Assembly: GCA_902572065.1 (NCBI GenBank)
Contig: CACGEL010000001.1
Span: 1-64,000, forward strand
DNA: 64,000 bases
From: an uncultured Prochlorococcus sp.
Lineage (GTDB): Bacteria; Cyanobacteriota; Cyanobacteriia; PCC-6307; Cyanobiaceae
Reading direction: 5' to 3'
Each line of letters opens with the position of its first letter. Position 1 is the first letter of the stretch. A model generated the notes under the pieces. It saw nothing but the letters and a program-made list of their open reading frames with translations, made no database searches and was not told where the DNA came from. Of the stretch, positions 28,189-36,705 are shown in pieces. Position numbers and translations under genes: made by a program.

Positions 28189-29139
28189 ATGGAAGAAAAG
28201 AATTTATTCCCGCAAATAGAACCAAGAAAAAAAGGTTTTTTACAAGTAAGTAAAATTCACTCTATCTATTGGGAAAGATCTGGAAATCCAAATGGTAAAA
28301 AGATATTAGTAATTCATGGAGGCCCAGGAGGAGGTAGTCAGCCAAGATATAGGAGATATTTTAATCCCGAAAAATTTGATATTATTCAATTTGATCAAAG
28401 AGGTTGTGGCTCTTCAAGACCTTTTTCAGAATTAAGAGAAAATACAACAGGTGATTTAGTAAATGATATTGAAAAATTAAGAGTAAGTTTAAAGGTAGAA
28501 TCTTGGCATTTATTTGGTGGTTCATGGGGATCTACTCTTGCTTTGATTTATGCAATAAAAAACCCATCAAGAGTTTTGAGTATGACTTTAAGAGGAATAT
28601 TTTTATGTAGAAAATTCGAACTATTATGGTTTTATCAATATGGTGCCAGTGAGATATTCCCCGATGAGTTTGAAAAATATATTTCTGTAATACCTCAAGA
28701 TGAGAGGGAGAATTTAATAGCTTCTTTTTATAAATATCTAACTTCTAAAGATATTGCACTTAGATCAAAAGCTGCTGCTGCATGGACAAATTGGGAGCTT
28801 TCTACAAGCCATCTTATAAAAAAAGATATTAATGTTGGTAAAATTAAAATTAATTCCTTTTCGGATGCTTTTGCAAGAATAGAGTGTCATTATTTTATAA
28901 ATAATATTTTCTTAGAAGATGACTTCATTTTGAAAAATATAAAAATTATAGAATCTATCCCAACAAGAATAATTCAAGGAAGATATGACGTGGTTTGTCC
29001 AGTTAGAAGTGCTTGGGATCTTAATAAGCAACTTATAAATTCAGAGTTAATCATAGTAAGTGATTCCGGTCATTCTATGAGTGAAAAAGGTATTACAAAA
29101 GAATTATTAGATGCTGTAGAAAGATTGGAAAGTTTTTAG
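28189..29139 (+). CDS. pip: Proline iminopeptidase
   Basis: 316 residues, normal for the family. Alpha/beta hydrolase (peptidase S33) that removes N-terminal proline from peptides. It has the oxyanion loop VIHGGPGGGSQPRYRRYF, the DQRGCGSSRP motif typical of this enzyme, the nucleophile elbow GGSWGSTLAL, a cap domain, the Asp loop (GRYDVVCPVR) and the catalytic His in SDSGHSMSE. ATG start at 28189, about 75 bases after the terminator. Confidence 0.95.
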   Translation: MEEKNLFPQIEPRKKGFLQVSKIHSIYWERSGNPNGKKILVIHGGPGGGSQPRYRRYFNPEKFDIIQFDQRGCGSSRPFSELRENTTGDLVNDIEKLRVSLKVESWHLFGGSWGSTLALIYAIKNPSRVLSMTLRGIFLCRKFELLWFYQYGASEIFPDEFEKYISVIPQDERENLIASFYKYLTSKDIALRSKAAAAWTNWELSTSHLIKKDINVGKIKINSFSDAFARIECHYFINNIFLEDDFILKNIKIIESIPTRIIQGRYDVVCPVRSAWDLNKQLINSELIIVSDSGHSMSEKGITKELLDAVERLESF

Positions 29140-29173
29140 GTGAATTTATTAAAAGAAATAATTTAATCAAGAT

Positions 29174-29347
29174 TTAGAGTCCATTATCTTCAATATCTTT
29201 AGCAATACTTCTTAGTAGTTCAACAATTTCAGAATCATTACATTCGGTGTCTTCTTTCAGCAAAATACATTCATCTCGAATACTTACATTAGTACTCCAC
29301 CAAATTCCAGAACTATTAGTGTCATCCCATTCAAATCTATTAGTCAT
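29174..29347 (-). CDS. Acidic microprotein (57 residues), third gene of an overlapping operon
   Basis: ATG at 29347, overlapping the stop of the preceding gene as ATGA. MTNRFEWDDTNSSGIWWSTN, then an acidic helical part (ECNDSEIVELLRSIAKDIED). Three cysteine-type positions include ECILL and TECND. Soluble. Function unknown. The 4-base overlap implies translational coupling with the 36-residue membrane protein. Confidence 0.6.
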   Translation of the reverse strand: MTNRFEWDDTNSSGIWWSTNVSIRDECILLKEDTECNDSEIVELLRSIAKDIEDNGL

Positions 29348-29454
29348 ACTTCCAAAGAATTAATTGTTAGCTTTTTACCTTTAAAAATCATCAATAAAGG
29401 TAATCCAATAAGCATTAAGCTTCCATCAATTAACAATAAAATATTTAGATTCAT
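29344..29454 (-). CDS. Single-pass membrane microprotein (36 residues), second gene of an overlapping operon
   Basis: ATG at 29454, sharing one base with the stop codon of the upstream gene (TGATG). MNLNILLLIDGSLMLIGLPL is followed by LMIFKGKKL: one membrane helix with a basic cytoplasmic end, then TINSLEV. Its TGA overlaps the next ATG. The tight packing on both sides is good evidence that this short ORF is translated. Confidence 0.6.
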   Translation of the reverse strand: MNLNILLLIDGSLMLIGLPLLMIFKGKKLTINSLEV

Positions 29455-29642
29455 CACTCCTTGTCTTTGTTAATTTCAAAAGATAGAGGGATCCCTTTTT
29501 TTATTGAGTCTTTCTTCATCTCATCCATATTTTCTCTGATTTTATTGTAAAAAGCAAGTTCTTCTGGATCTTCCGAACCAAGACAATAGCCCATTGCCGC
29601 AGTCAGATATATCTTATGCATTCTGTAATAGCTTAAGGCCAT
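29454..29642 (-). CDS. Small hypothetical protein (62 residues), first gene of an overlapping operon
   Basis: MALSYYRMHKIYLTAAMGYC is followed by LGSEDPEELAFYNKIRENMD and a charged tail. Probably soluble and helical. It starts a three-gene unit with 1-base and 4-base overlaps to the next two genes. Function unknown. Confidence 0.65.
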   Translation of the reverse strand: MALSYYRMHKIYLTAAMGYCLGSEDPEELAFYNKIRENMDEMKKDSIKKGIPLSFEINKDKE

Positions 29643-29834
29643 AATGAGATCATAAACAATTTAAAGTTAAAACATAAAAAAGAATTTATTGAACGATCTT
29701 TAGAGAAATTATATAAAATATAAGCATCTACTTGACCTCTTTGATATTACCAATCAATTTAGGCAAAATTTTTAAAAATAAAAAATAAAAAATAAAAAGT
29801 ATGCTCTCTTCAAACTTTTTATTTGAAAATATTT

Positions 29835-30020
29835 TTAAAACCACCATTTTCTATTTGGCTTTTTTAAAAATAAAATTTCTTCTGTCTCCCATCCACCTTC
29901 TAGCCACTCAAGATGTTCTAATAATAAAGACTCGCTTTCCCCTTTTGTTAAATGACCTAATCTGTTTGCAATTCCATCAAACCTTACTTTCATCAACTCT
30001 TCGATTTTGATGTTATTCAT
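29835..30020 (-). CDS. Small conserved hypothetical protein (61 residues)
   Basis: ATG at 30020; an internal start (MKVRFDGIANRLGHLTKGES) is possible. LLLEHLEWLEGGWETEEILF is an acidic helix, and the end is KKPNRKWWF. Its composition fits a real soluble protein, unlike the opposite-strand frame. Function unknown. Confidence 0.6.
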   Translation of the reverse strand: MNNIKIEELMKVRFDGIANRLGHLTKGESESLLLEHLEWLEGGWETEEILFLKKPNRKWWF

Positions 30021-30207
30021 AAGTTAAGCAAATAATTTTTATCTAGAAAAACTTGAATGATTAGTAATGTCAATGCAATTATTGAATTTCTCTATTTAAG
30101 AAATTTCAATTGGTATTAAATGCGACTATTTAGAGTTGATAGTAATTAAAACTTATTCTCATAGAATATATTTCGAGTTAATTTGAGAAATAATACATCT
30201 TATTTTT

Positions 30208-30351
30208 ATGGTAAATGAAGAAAAAACATCAACTAAGACGATTGTTAATGTCGGATATTGTGAAAGTACTTCTGAGTGGCTTAGTAGAATAATGACAGAA
30301 TTGGCGGATGAAAGTAAGAATTTTGTTGACTTGTCGGTTTTATGTGATTAA
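30208..30351 (+). CDS. Small hypothetical protein (47 residues)
   Basis: ATG at 30208. MVNEEKTSTKTIVNVGYCES, then TSEWLSRIMTELADESKN and the end FVDLSVLCD. Soluble, acidic, with two cysteines. No motif recognised. Confidence 0.5.
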   Translation: MVNEEKTSTKTIVNVGYCESTSEWLSRIMTELADESKNFVDLSVLCD

Positions 30352-30384
30352 TTAAATTTCTAATATTTAATTTTTGGAGGTTCT

Positions 30385-30408
30385 ATGAGTTCTCCTTTTT
30401 GGGATTAG
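30385..30408 (+). other. Seven-codon ORF behind a near-perfect Shine-Dalgarno
   Basis: GGAGG at 30377-30381, 4 bases before ATG, then MSSPFWD and TAG. Strong ribosome-binding sites are rare in this window, so the site stands out. It might be a leader peptide, a recently truncated gene, or chance. No attenuator-like hairpin is evident downstream. Confidence 0.3.
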
Positions 30409-30517
30409 AAAAACTTATTAAGTAATTTGATTTAATTATTTTTTAAGTATTTATTCGTATAGCAAATGACAAAAAATATGCATAAATACAAATAATTTGA
30501 TAAAAATTCTATAAATT

Positions 30518-30574
30518 ATGCAACCAATTTCAGAAGAGCTTTACAAGAAATTAGTTAGAGCCTCTAAGAAATGA
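30518..30574 (+). CDS. Very short ORF (18 residues) coupled to the next
   Basis: MQPISEELYKKLVRASKK, ATG at 30518. Its TGA overlaps the ATG of the following ORF (ATGA). The helical amphipathic start looks like the beginning of a longer protein, so this may be a truncated or frameshifted gene. Confidence 0.35.
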   Translation: MQPISEELYKKLVRASKK

Positions 30575-30675
30575 GAAAAATATTTTTTTATTTTTTAGCT
30601 CTTGATATTCTTTCAGTAATTGGTAGATATAATTCCACTGATAGCTTTTCAAATCACTTAGTTCTATTTGGCTAA
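30571..30675 (+). CDS. Small secreted or membrane-anchored protein (34 residues)
   Basis: ATG at 30571, overlapping the previous stop by 4 bases. MRKIFFYFLALDILSVIGRY reads as a signal or anchor segment; the rest is short and polar (NSTDSFSNHLVLFG). Possibly the second half of a broken gene together with 30518-30574. Confidence 0.4.
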   Translation: MRKIFFYFLALDILSVIGRYNSTDSFSNHLVLFG

Positions 30676-30696
30676 AAAATTTTACAAAAAATAAAT

Positions 30697-31158
30697 TTGG
30701 ATAAAAAAATTTCTGAAATTATAAATCAATTCAAATTATTGCGTCATCCTGAAGGGGGATGGTTTAGAGAAGTAGTGCGAAGTGAGAGATATGTGACAAG
30801 GGAAGATGGCAAAAAAAGAAATAATATAACAGGTATTTACTATTTGCTGTCTAAGAATGAAATAAGTAGTTGGCACAGAGTTAATTCTGCTGATGAAATA
30901 TGGATTTATCTTCAAGGCGCACCTCTTAACTTATGGTGTCTTGATGATGGTAATCATGAGTTAATAAAGATAAAGTTAGATTTCAATAATCCTATTGAAA
31001 TGATTCCATCTGGATATTGGCAGGCTGCTAAAAGTAGTGGCCCCTTTACTTTTGCTAGTTGCTGTGTTGGCCCTGGCTTTGATTTTTCGGATTTTGAAAT
31101 GCTAAGAAATGTAGATCCTTCTTTAAGACCGACTAAAGCTTTGAAGGAACTTATTTAA
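30697..31158 (+). CDS. Cupin-fold protein of the DUF985 (cupin_5) family
   Basis: 153 residues, TTG start at 30697. RHPEGGWFREVVRSERYV, then TGIYYLLSKNEISSWHRVNS, DEIWIYLQGAPL, IPSGYWQAAK and CCVGPGFDFSDFEML follow the order of DUF985 proteins, which have an RmlC-like beta barrel. The biochemical function is not established for the family. His in WHRV and Glu in DEIW sit where cupins place metal ligands. Confidence 0.9.
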   Translation: MDKKISEIINQFKLLRHPEGGWFREVVRSERYVTREDGKKRNNITGIYYLLSKNEISSWHRVNSADEIWIYLQGAPLNLWCLDDGNHELIKIKLDFNNPIEMIPSGYWQAAKSSGPFTFASCCVGPGFDFSDFEMLRNVDPSLRPTKALKELI

Positions 31159-31292
31159 TGAAAATGCAAACTAGTGAAGAGATAGCAATTTATTTTAAAG
31201 ATTAGTGATTTTTTTTGTGATGCAAGCTAGTAACCCAATATTATTATTAGTGTAGTCTGCTTTGTATTAGATTCCTTTACTATATTTTTTCC

Positions 31293-32900
31293 ATGTTTAA
31301 AATAGAAGATGGCCTGGCAAATATCTCAATAACTAGGAGTCGCTTACGTGGATTCCAGAAATTAAAGAATTCAAATAAACTTGGTCTTTATAGAGACCTG
31401 AAGTCTTTATTGATAAGCACAAAAACTAACATCAAGCTCTTTTCAAAACGGGATAAACTTGCTCTTATCCCAAACGTTAACTCGGAATTAATATGCAGAC
31501 AATACTTAATCTCATACCTTTTAGATAGCAGATTCCATAATGCATTATTATTTTCTATTGGATCTAATACTGATCTTCTTTATCCACTTCCTCTCTCTTG
31601 GATAGATGCTTTAGAGTCAGCAGGCATTAATGTTCAGAAAAATAGGTCATTATATTTGTTTTATAGATTTTTATTAGTGCGTTATCTGAAGAATATTGCT
31701 AGATCTTTAAAACTATTTTTTAGAATTCCATTTACTTCTTTTAAATATAGAAAAATTTTTTCACGAAGCTTTAATCTTTCATATTTTTATCAAATTTCGA
31801 GTTTAAATTTTCCATTTCCTAACCTTAAACGGAAATCCTACGATATTTTCTCATGGTATTCCTCGTGGCCAAATAGACCTCTTAAAACAAAAGCTTTGGT
31901 TCATAATTCCCATACCAATTCTATCAAAACATCAGATTTACCAATAAGTTATTTGCCACCGCCTTATGAAATGACTTATTCTTTGTCTGGTTTTTGCAAA
32001 ATTGTCCTCCTCTTTTTTAGATTACTTCTCGTCTCTTCTACTAATTTAATAAGAGGCTCTTACTTAGATTCTTTACTCCTATTTGAAGTTCTTAAAGCTT
32101 CAATTGTGAATCAACTTCCAAAAAACTATTTAGCAAATGATTACCTGTTTAATTTTTCTGGAGTATGTTACCGTCCTCTATGGACTTATATCTTAGAGAA
32201 TAGTGGAGCCTCAGTCTTTTTATATTTTTATTCATTGTGCGAACAACCTACTCTTCCAGATGGGGTCCCTTCTTCAAAATATGTATTCCAACCACTTACA
32301 TGGACTAAATATTTAGTCTGGGATGAACAGCATAAAAATTTAATTATGCCTTTTATTACGACACCTAATCAGATAGATATTGTTGGCCCTATTCCTTATA
32401 AAGATAATAATTTGATCTTAGACCTCCCTTTTAAAACTATCGCAGTCTTTGATATTACACATTTTCGTAAATCTTTATATTTTGGCACTTCTTCACATGC
32501 TCAATATCATACTAACCCAAATTACCTTACTAAATTTCTTGAAGATATATATTCAGTTTTATCAATGAAAAATATCCAAATGGCTCATAAACGAAAGAGA
32601 AAAGTAAGCTCAAAACTTTTTCCTAAAGCTTATCTAAAGTTGATCGACTATTTAGATAATAAAGAAGATTATATAACTATAGACCCTAGTGTCTCTGCTT
32701 TCTATTTGGCATTAAAATGCAGAGCCTCAATCTCATCCCCCTTCACTTCCACAGGCTTGATAGCGCAATCTTTAGGGATCCCTTCAATTTATTATGACCC
32801 CTTTGAGTGGATTCAGAAGGATGATCCTGCTTCTCATGGAGTGCCAATTATTAGGGGTATAGATGCACTTTCTGAATGGGTACATAATCTATCACTTTGA
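31293..32900 (+). CDS. Uncharacterised surface-carbohydrate biosynthesis-like protein
   Basis: 535 residues, ATG start. No signal peptide, though rich in Phe, Leu and Ser. The C-terminal third has a GT-B-like appearance: KTIAVFDITHFRKSLYFG, then ASISSPFTSTGLIAQSLGIP followed by SIYYDPFEW. The PFTSTxLIA...YYDP pattern recalls proteins annotated as surface carbohydrate biosynthesis proteins next to capsule genes. The N-terminal half is unassigned and unusually basic (KRKSYDIFSWYSSW region). The codon and residue use differs from the housekeeping genes downstream, fitting an accessory gene. Confidence 0.55.
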   Translation: MFKIEDGLANISITRSRLRGFQKLKNSNKLGLYRDLKSLLISTKTNIKLFSKRDKLALIPNVNSELICRQYLISYLLDSRFHNALLFSIGSNTDLLYPLPLSWIDALESAGINVQKNRSLYLFYRFLLVRYLKNIARSLKLFFRIPFTSFKYRKIFSRSFNLSYFYQISSLNFPFPNLKRKSYDIFSWYSSWPNRPLKTKALVHNSHTNSIKTSDLPISYLPPPYEMTYSLSGFCKIVLLFFRLLLVSSTNLIRGSYLDSLLLFEVLKASIVNQLPKNYLANDYLFNFSGVCYRPLWTYILENSGASVFLYFYSLCEQPTLPDGVPSSKYVFQPLTWTKYLVWDEQHKNLIMPFITTPNQIDIVGPIPYKDNNLILDLPFKTIAVFDITHFRKSLYFGTSSHAQYHTNPNYLTKFLEDIYSVLSMKNIQMAHKRKRKVSSKLFPKAYLKLIDYLDNKEDYITIDPSVSAFYLALKCRASISSPFTSTGLIAQSLGIPSIYYDPFEWIQKDDPASHGVPIIRGIDALSEWVHNLSL

Positions 32901-33029
32901 TTTTTTCAAGCAGCAAATCTTCTATACCTTCCCAGGTTTTATAATTTAGGTTTAAATTGATTCTTCTATACAATCTAGTTATCATCTCGGCAAACTACTG
33001 TTAAAACTATTCTTAATAGTATCTAAATA

Positions 33030-33983
33030 TTAATAAATACTCTTTCTTCTTGGTCTAATAATTCCCTTTGCATTTCCTGTGATTGGCGTCTCCATATAGC
33101 TCTTAAATGCATCAAGGTTTGATCTAGTAGCATTTTCTTCAAAAAAGCATCCTACTTTCCACATCTCACATTCATTCCATGATCCAGCAAAATGTAGAAA
33201 ATAATTGAGATATAAGGAAGATTCTATACACTCCCTAATTAAGCGCTTATCATCTAAGTTCTTAAATAGGAATGGATAGTAGATTGCAATTTCATATATC
33301 CATAGTGCTTGAAATTTATATGGCAACCATTCCACAAGATTTGTTGACTGGATTTCATGATTAATATGAGGCTCTTCACCCCCATCAGTAATTGTTTGAA
33401 TTTTTGAATCATACTTAATGAACCATGAGTATAATAAATCGGCATGGTTATTTACATTAAAAACAAATAGACCGGTACAAGCATAGTCTTTATGTTCTGG
33501 TAATGAGTGAAATCTAAATATTTCTTCTGGGCTCATAAATAATGCAGAATCTAGTTCATATCTTGAATCTAGATGCGTATGTCTCAGAAAGGCTAGTCTT
33601 CGGAGATTATATTCTCTATCATTAGGTAAATTATTAATTTGCGATACTAGTCTGAATTTTTTTGTATTGTATCCATCAAATATATTTGGAGCTAATGGAC
33701 TTATGAGAATATCAGTATCTAGATAGCATATATTCAATACATCTAAACCACTAGATTGAATTTTTTTGCCTACAAGTAGTTTTTGCCATTGAGTTTTCTT
33801 CAAGAATGGATCATCAGTAGAGCTATCTGCTTTGTCGAATACAACCAGTCCTAGATCATGTGCTTTGCAGTAATTAACCCAACCTGGCATTGCATTCTTT
33901 TCCCAACTCGAAAGGTATTTTGGGCCGATAGCTATCGTGGTTAATATGTTTTTACTCTTTCCTGGCTTAAGGTAGACCTTCAT
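33030..33983 (-). CDS. Putative GT-A-type glycosyltransferase
   Basis: 317 residues. NILTTIAIGPKYLSSWEKNA opens a nucleotide-sugar transferase fold. ICYLDTDILISPLAPNIFDG holds a DxD motif in the position used by GT8-like and related enzymes. HTHLDSRYELDSALFMSPEE and TGLFVFNVN look like the acceptor-side loops. Donor and acceptor unknown. It is the last gene of the glycan segment before the tRNA pair. Confidence 0.7.
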   Translation of the reverse strand: MKVYLKPGKSKNILTTIAIGPKYLSSWEKNAMPGWVNYCKAHDLGLVVFDKADSSTDDPFLKKTQWQKLLVGKKIQSSGLDVLNICYLDTDILISPLAPNIFDGYNTKKFRLVSQINNLPNDREYNLRRLAFLRHTHLDSRYELDSALFMSPEEIFRFHSLPEHKDYACTGLFVFNVNNHADLLYSWFIKYDSKIQTITDGGEEPHINHEIQSTNLVEWLPYKFQALWIYEIAIYYPFLFKNLDDKRLIRECIESSLYLNYFLHFAGSWNECEMWKVGCFFEENATRSNLDAFKSYMETPITGNAKGIIRPRRKSIY

Positions 33984-34049
33984 CCCGAATGAAATCCTTG
34001 AGTTGAATAATTGACTTTGATAGTGATAATCTCAATGGTCCCGAACGAG

Positions 34050-34121
<72 letters not shown>

Positions 34122-34131
34122 AATATTAAAG

Positions 34132-34213
34132 TGGGCCGGGTTGGATTTGAACCAACGTAGGCAGAGCCAGCGGATTTACAGTCCGCCCCCTTTAACCACT
34201 CGGGCACCGACCC
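34132..34213 (-). tRNA. trnY-GTA: tRNA-Tyr(GTA)
   Basis: 82 bases with a long variable arm (class II). Acceptor arms GGGTCGG and CCGGCCC, discriminator A at 34132, and anticodon GTA at 34179-34177. It is upstream of tRNA-Thr on the same strand. Confidence 0.97.
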
Positions 34214-34314
34214 CCACTATTTGAACTTATCAGTTAATGGTCACTTTGTGTGAAAATGTTTTGGTTTTTTTGTTTCTTTCTAGATAGCATTTAAAAGAAA
34301 AGACTTAATTGCTG

Positions 34315-34746
34315 ATGAATATTTTATTGATAAATGGTCCTAACCTTAATCTTTTGGGGACAAGGGAACCAGAAATATATGGAAATAAAACCTTGATTGA
34401 TATTGAAAAAGACTTAACCAAATTCGCGCAAGAAAAAAGTATAAATCTTGAATGCTTTCAGAGTAATCATGAGGGTGAAATAATTGATAAAATCCAAGAC
34501 TCGATTAAAAGTATTCAAGGCATACTCATAAATGCTGGAGCTTTCACTCATACATCAATTTCCATAAGGGATGCCTTAATAGCCTCAAAAATTCCATTTG
34601 TAGAACTACATATCTCAAATATCTTTAGCAGAGAAGAATTTCGTAAAGAATCTTTTCTTACTGACAAAGCAGTAGGAATAATAAGTGGATTTGGTATTAA
34701 GAGTTATTTTCTTGCTCTTGAAGGAATAATTGAGTTTTTGAATTAA
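34315..34746 (+). CDS. aroQ: 3-dehydroquinate dehydratase, type II
   Basis: Third step of the shikimate pathway: dehydroquinate to dehydroshikimate. From the ATG at 34315 it has 143 residues, the family's typical length (a TTG two codons upstream is in frame). [18 protein letters not shown] has the catalytic Arg and Tyr, [10 protein letters not shown] follows, [16 protein letters not shown] carries the substrate-binding Asn, and [14 protein letters not shown] has the catalytic His. It starts a long plus-strand housekeeping run. Confidence 0.97.
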   Translation: MNILLINGPNLNLLGTREPEIYGNKTLIDIEKDLTKFAQEKSINLECFQSNHEGEIIDKIQDSIKSIQGILINAGAFTHTSISIRDALIASKIPFVELHISNIFSREEFRKESFLTDKAVGIISGFGIKSYFLALEGIIEFLN

Positions 34747-34762
34747 TAATAATTATTTGTAA

Positions 34763-35371
34763 ATGCCAGTTGATTTTAAAAGGCCTTCTTTCCATATTAA
34801 ACATTTATCCTCATTAACATCTGATGAGTGGATAAAGCTTGCATTGTCGAATCCAATAGAGATTCTTATTGATCATGCTCATTGTGAAAAAAAAGCTGCA
34901 GGAGTTGCTATACAATTAATGTTTAGGTATCCAGCTGAACCGGATCTGGCAGAAGTTTTAAGTCCAATAGCTAGGGAAGAGTTAGAGCATTTTGAGAAAA
35001 TACTTAATTTCTTAAAAGATATTGGACATTCGCTTAAAGCTTTAAAGCCTCCCCCATATGGAGCTGAATTGTCCAAGAGTATAAGAAAGGATGAACCTAA
35101 TAGGATGTTAGATAGTTTCTTAATAGCAGGGCTTATAGAAGCGAGAAGTCATGAAAGATTAAGTTTACTTGCATTGAACTCAGAAGAGGAATCTTTCAAG
35201 CTTCTTTATCAGTCTTTAATTGAAAGTGAAGCAAGGCATTTTGGCATTTATTGGAAATTAGCTCAGAATAAATACTCGAATGATGATACCTTCAAAAGGT
35301 TAGAGGAATTATCTAAAATCGAGTCGAAAATTCTATCTCAGACTTTTTCTATTCCAAGGGTTCATAGTTAA
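34763..35371 (+). CDS. miaE: tRNA-(2-methylthio-N6-isopentenyl/hydroxy-A37) hydroxylase, MiaE-like
   Basis: 202 residues. A four-helix-bundle diiron oxygenase. LIDHAHCEKKAAGVAIQLM, REELEHFEKIL, IEARSHERLSLL and ESEARHFGIYW supply the Glu and Glu-x-x-His ligands. It hydroxylates the modified base next to the anticodon of tRNAs reading UNN codons. It follows aroQ after 16 bases. Confidence 0.92.
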   Translation: MPVDFKRPSFHIKHLSSLTSDEWIKLALSNPIEILIDHAHCEKKAAGVAIQLMFRYPAEPDLAEVLSPIAREELEHFEKILNFLKDIGHSLKALKPPPYGAELSKSIRKDEPNRMLDSFLIAGLIEARSHERLSLLALNSEEESFKLLYQSLIESEARHFGIYWKLAQNKYSNDDTFKRLEELSKIESKILSQTFSIPRVHS

Positions 35372-35391
35372 ATAAATATTCAAATTAAATT

Positions 35392-36153
35392 ATGGGCATT
35401 AAAAAGATTCTGAAAAGATTATTTCATTTTCAAAGTGATTTAGCATCCTTAACAATTGTTGGGGTCGGTCCTGGAGATCCTTCTCTTTTAACTATCTCTG
35501 CAATAAATGCAATTAAAAAGGCAGAAGTTATAGTTTTTCCAATTTCAAGTGATGATAAGAAGAGTTTAGCAGCAGAAATAGTTAAAAACTATATCAAATT
35601 CAAGAAACAAATCCCCATTATTTTTCCTATGGCGAGGAAAGAATTTGATCCAGATGAAATTTGGTCTGATGCTGCAGATATTATTGTTAAATCTATAAAA
35701 AATAACGATTCAGTTGCTTTACTTTGCCTCGGCGATACTTCACTTTTTGCAAGCTCATCGAATATTTTGAGAATAATTAAAAATAATTATCCCCAAATAA
35801 TTACAAAAACAATACCTGGGATATCATCTATTTCAGCAGCAGCAGCATTAAGCAATTTTAATTTGGCTAAAAAAGGCGAGACCTTAATTATCAAAGAATG
35901 TCCTTCCAATAAACAAGAATTAGTTGACTTAATAGGTATTAATAGAAAAAATAAAACTGTCTTGGTCTTTATGAAAGTTGGTAAGAGATGGGAGTGGGTT
36001 AAAGATTTATTAAAAAAAGAAGATATTATTAGTAAATCAGTGATTGCTTTAAATGTTGGAATGCCTGAACAAATTGTGCAAGATGTTTCTAAATTTGAGC
36101 TAAATAAAGTGCCTTACTTCTCTTTACTACTAATTAGATTTGATTATGAATAA
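35392..36153 (+). CDS. cobI: Precorrin-2 C20-methyltransferase
   Basis: 253 residues. SAM-dependent methyltransferase of cobalamin biosynthesis. IVGVGPGDPSLLTISAINAI is the SAM-binding start of the tetrapyrrole methylase fold. Later come LCLGDTSLFASSSNILRII and IPGISSISAAAALSNFNLA, typical of CobI/CbiL. It adds a methyl group at C20 of precorrin-2. It overlaps the next gene by 8 bases. Confidence 0.93.
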   Translation: MGIKKILKRLFHFQSDLASLTIVGVGPGDPSLLTISAINAIKKAEVIVFPISSDDKKSLAAEIVKNYIKFKKQIPIIFPMARKEFDPDEIWSDAADIIVKSIKNNDSVALLCLGDTSLFASSSNILRIIKNNYPQIITKTIPGISSISAAAALSNFNLAKKGETLIIKECPSNKQELVDLIGINRKNKTVLVFMKVGKRWEWVKDLLKKEDIISKSVIALNVGMPEQIVQDVSKFELNKVPYFSLLLIRFDYE

Positions 36154-36634
36154 AAGAGATTTTTCTTCTTCAGAAAAAAAATTTACTTGGCCTTTAAGTA
36201 AAAAACTACTTTTTTTAATCCTTGATGATAAGGTTAGTGATATTTTTGTTTCCGAATTGATTTGGGAAAGACTCTTTTATCTTAAAGAAACCTCCTCTAA
36301 AGATTGGACTTTTAGCGAATATACCCCTATCTATTGGTCAGAAAAATATCATAAGGCTCCTAAAATAATCTCAGAGAGAGATGCCTCGATTCATCTTACA
36401 CGTTCAATACCTAAGGATCATAAACAAGGTTTAAAAAAAATTCTTGGTTTTAAAGGTTATAAGATTAATGAACTATATCCAAGGAGAACTAGAAGAGCAA
36501 CAGCTGTTAATTGGTTGATTTTTTGGGGAGTAGAATCTAAATCTATGCTTAAGGATAATGATAAGTTACCAACTCATTCTTCTCCACCTTTAAATCCAAT
36601 TCATGGACATAATGGAGATCCTGAAATCAAATAA
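36146..36634 (+). CDS. DUF1823-family protein
   Basis: About 162 residues from the ATG at 36146 (a TTG two codons earlier is in frame). The conserved core SIHLTRSIPKDHKQGLKKIL, FKGYKINELYPRRTRRAT and AVNWLIFWG is the mark of DUF1823, a cyanobacterial and plastid-lineage family of unknown function. The Arg-rich segment could bind RNA. The overlap with cobI indicates a shared transcript. Confidence 0.88.
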   Translation: MNKRDFSSSEKKFTWPLSKKLLFLILDDKVSDIFVSELIWERLFYLKETSSKDWTFSEYTPIYWSEKYHKAPKIISERDASIHLTRSIPKDHKQGLKKILGFKGYKINELYPRRTRRATAVNWLIFWGVESKSMLKDNDKLPTHSSPPLNPIHGHNGDPEIK

Positions 36635-36705
36635 ATACTTTTGTTTAAAGTAAAAGATCGTATTGAAGGTATAGTTGTATTATATCTAATTTCTCAGAGG
36701 GATAA

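Noticed and set aside
29801..30010. 69-codon plus-strand ORF
   Set aside because: Shadow of the better minus-strand gene at 29835-30020.
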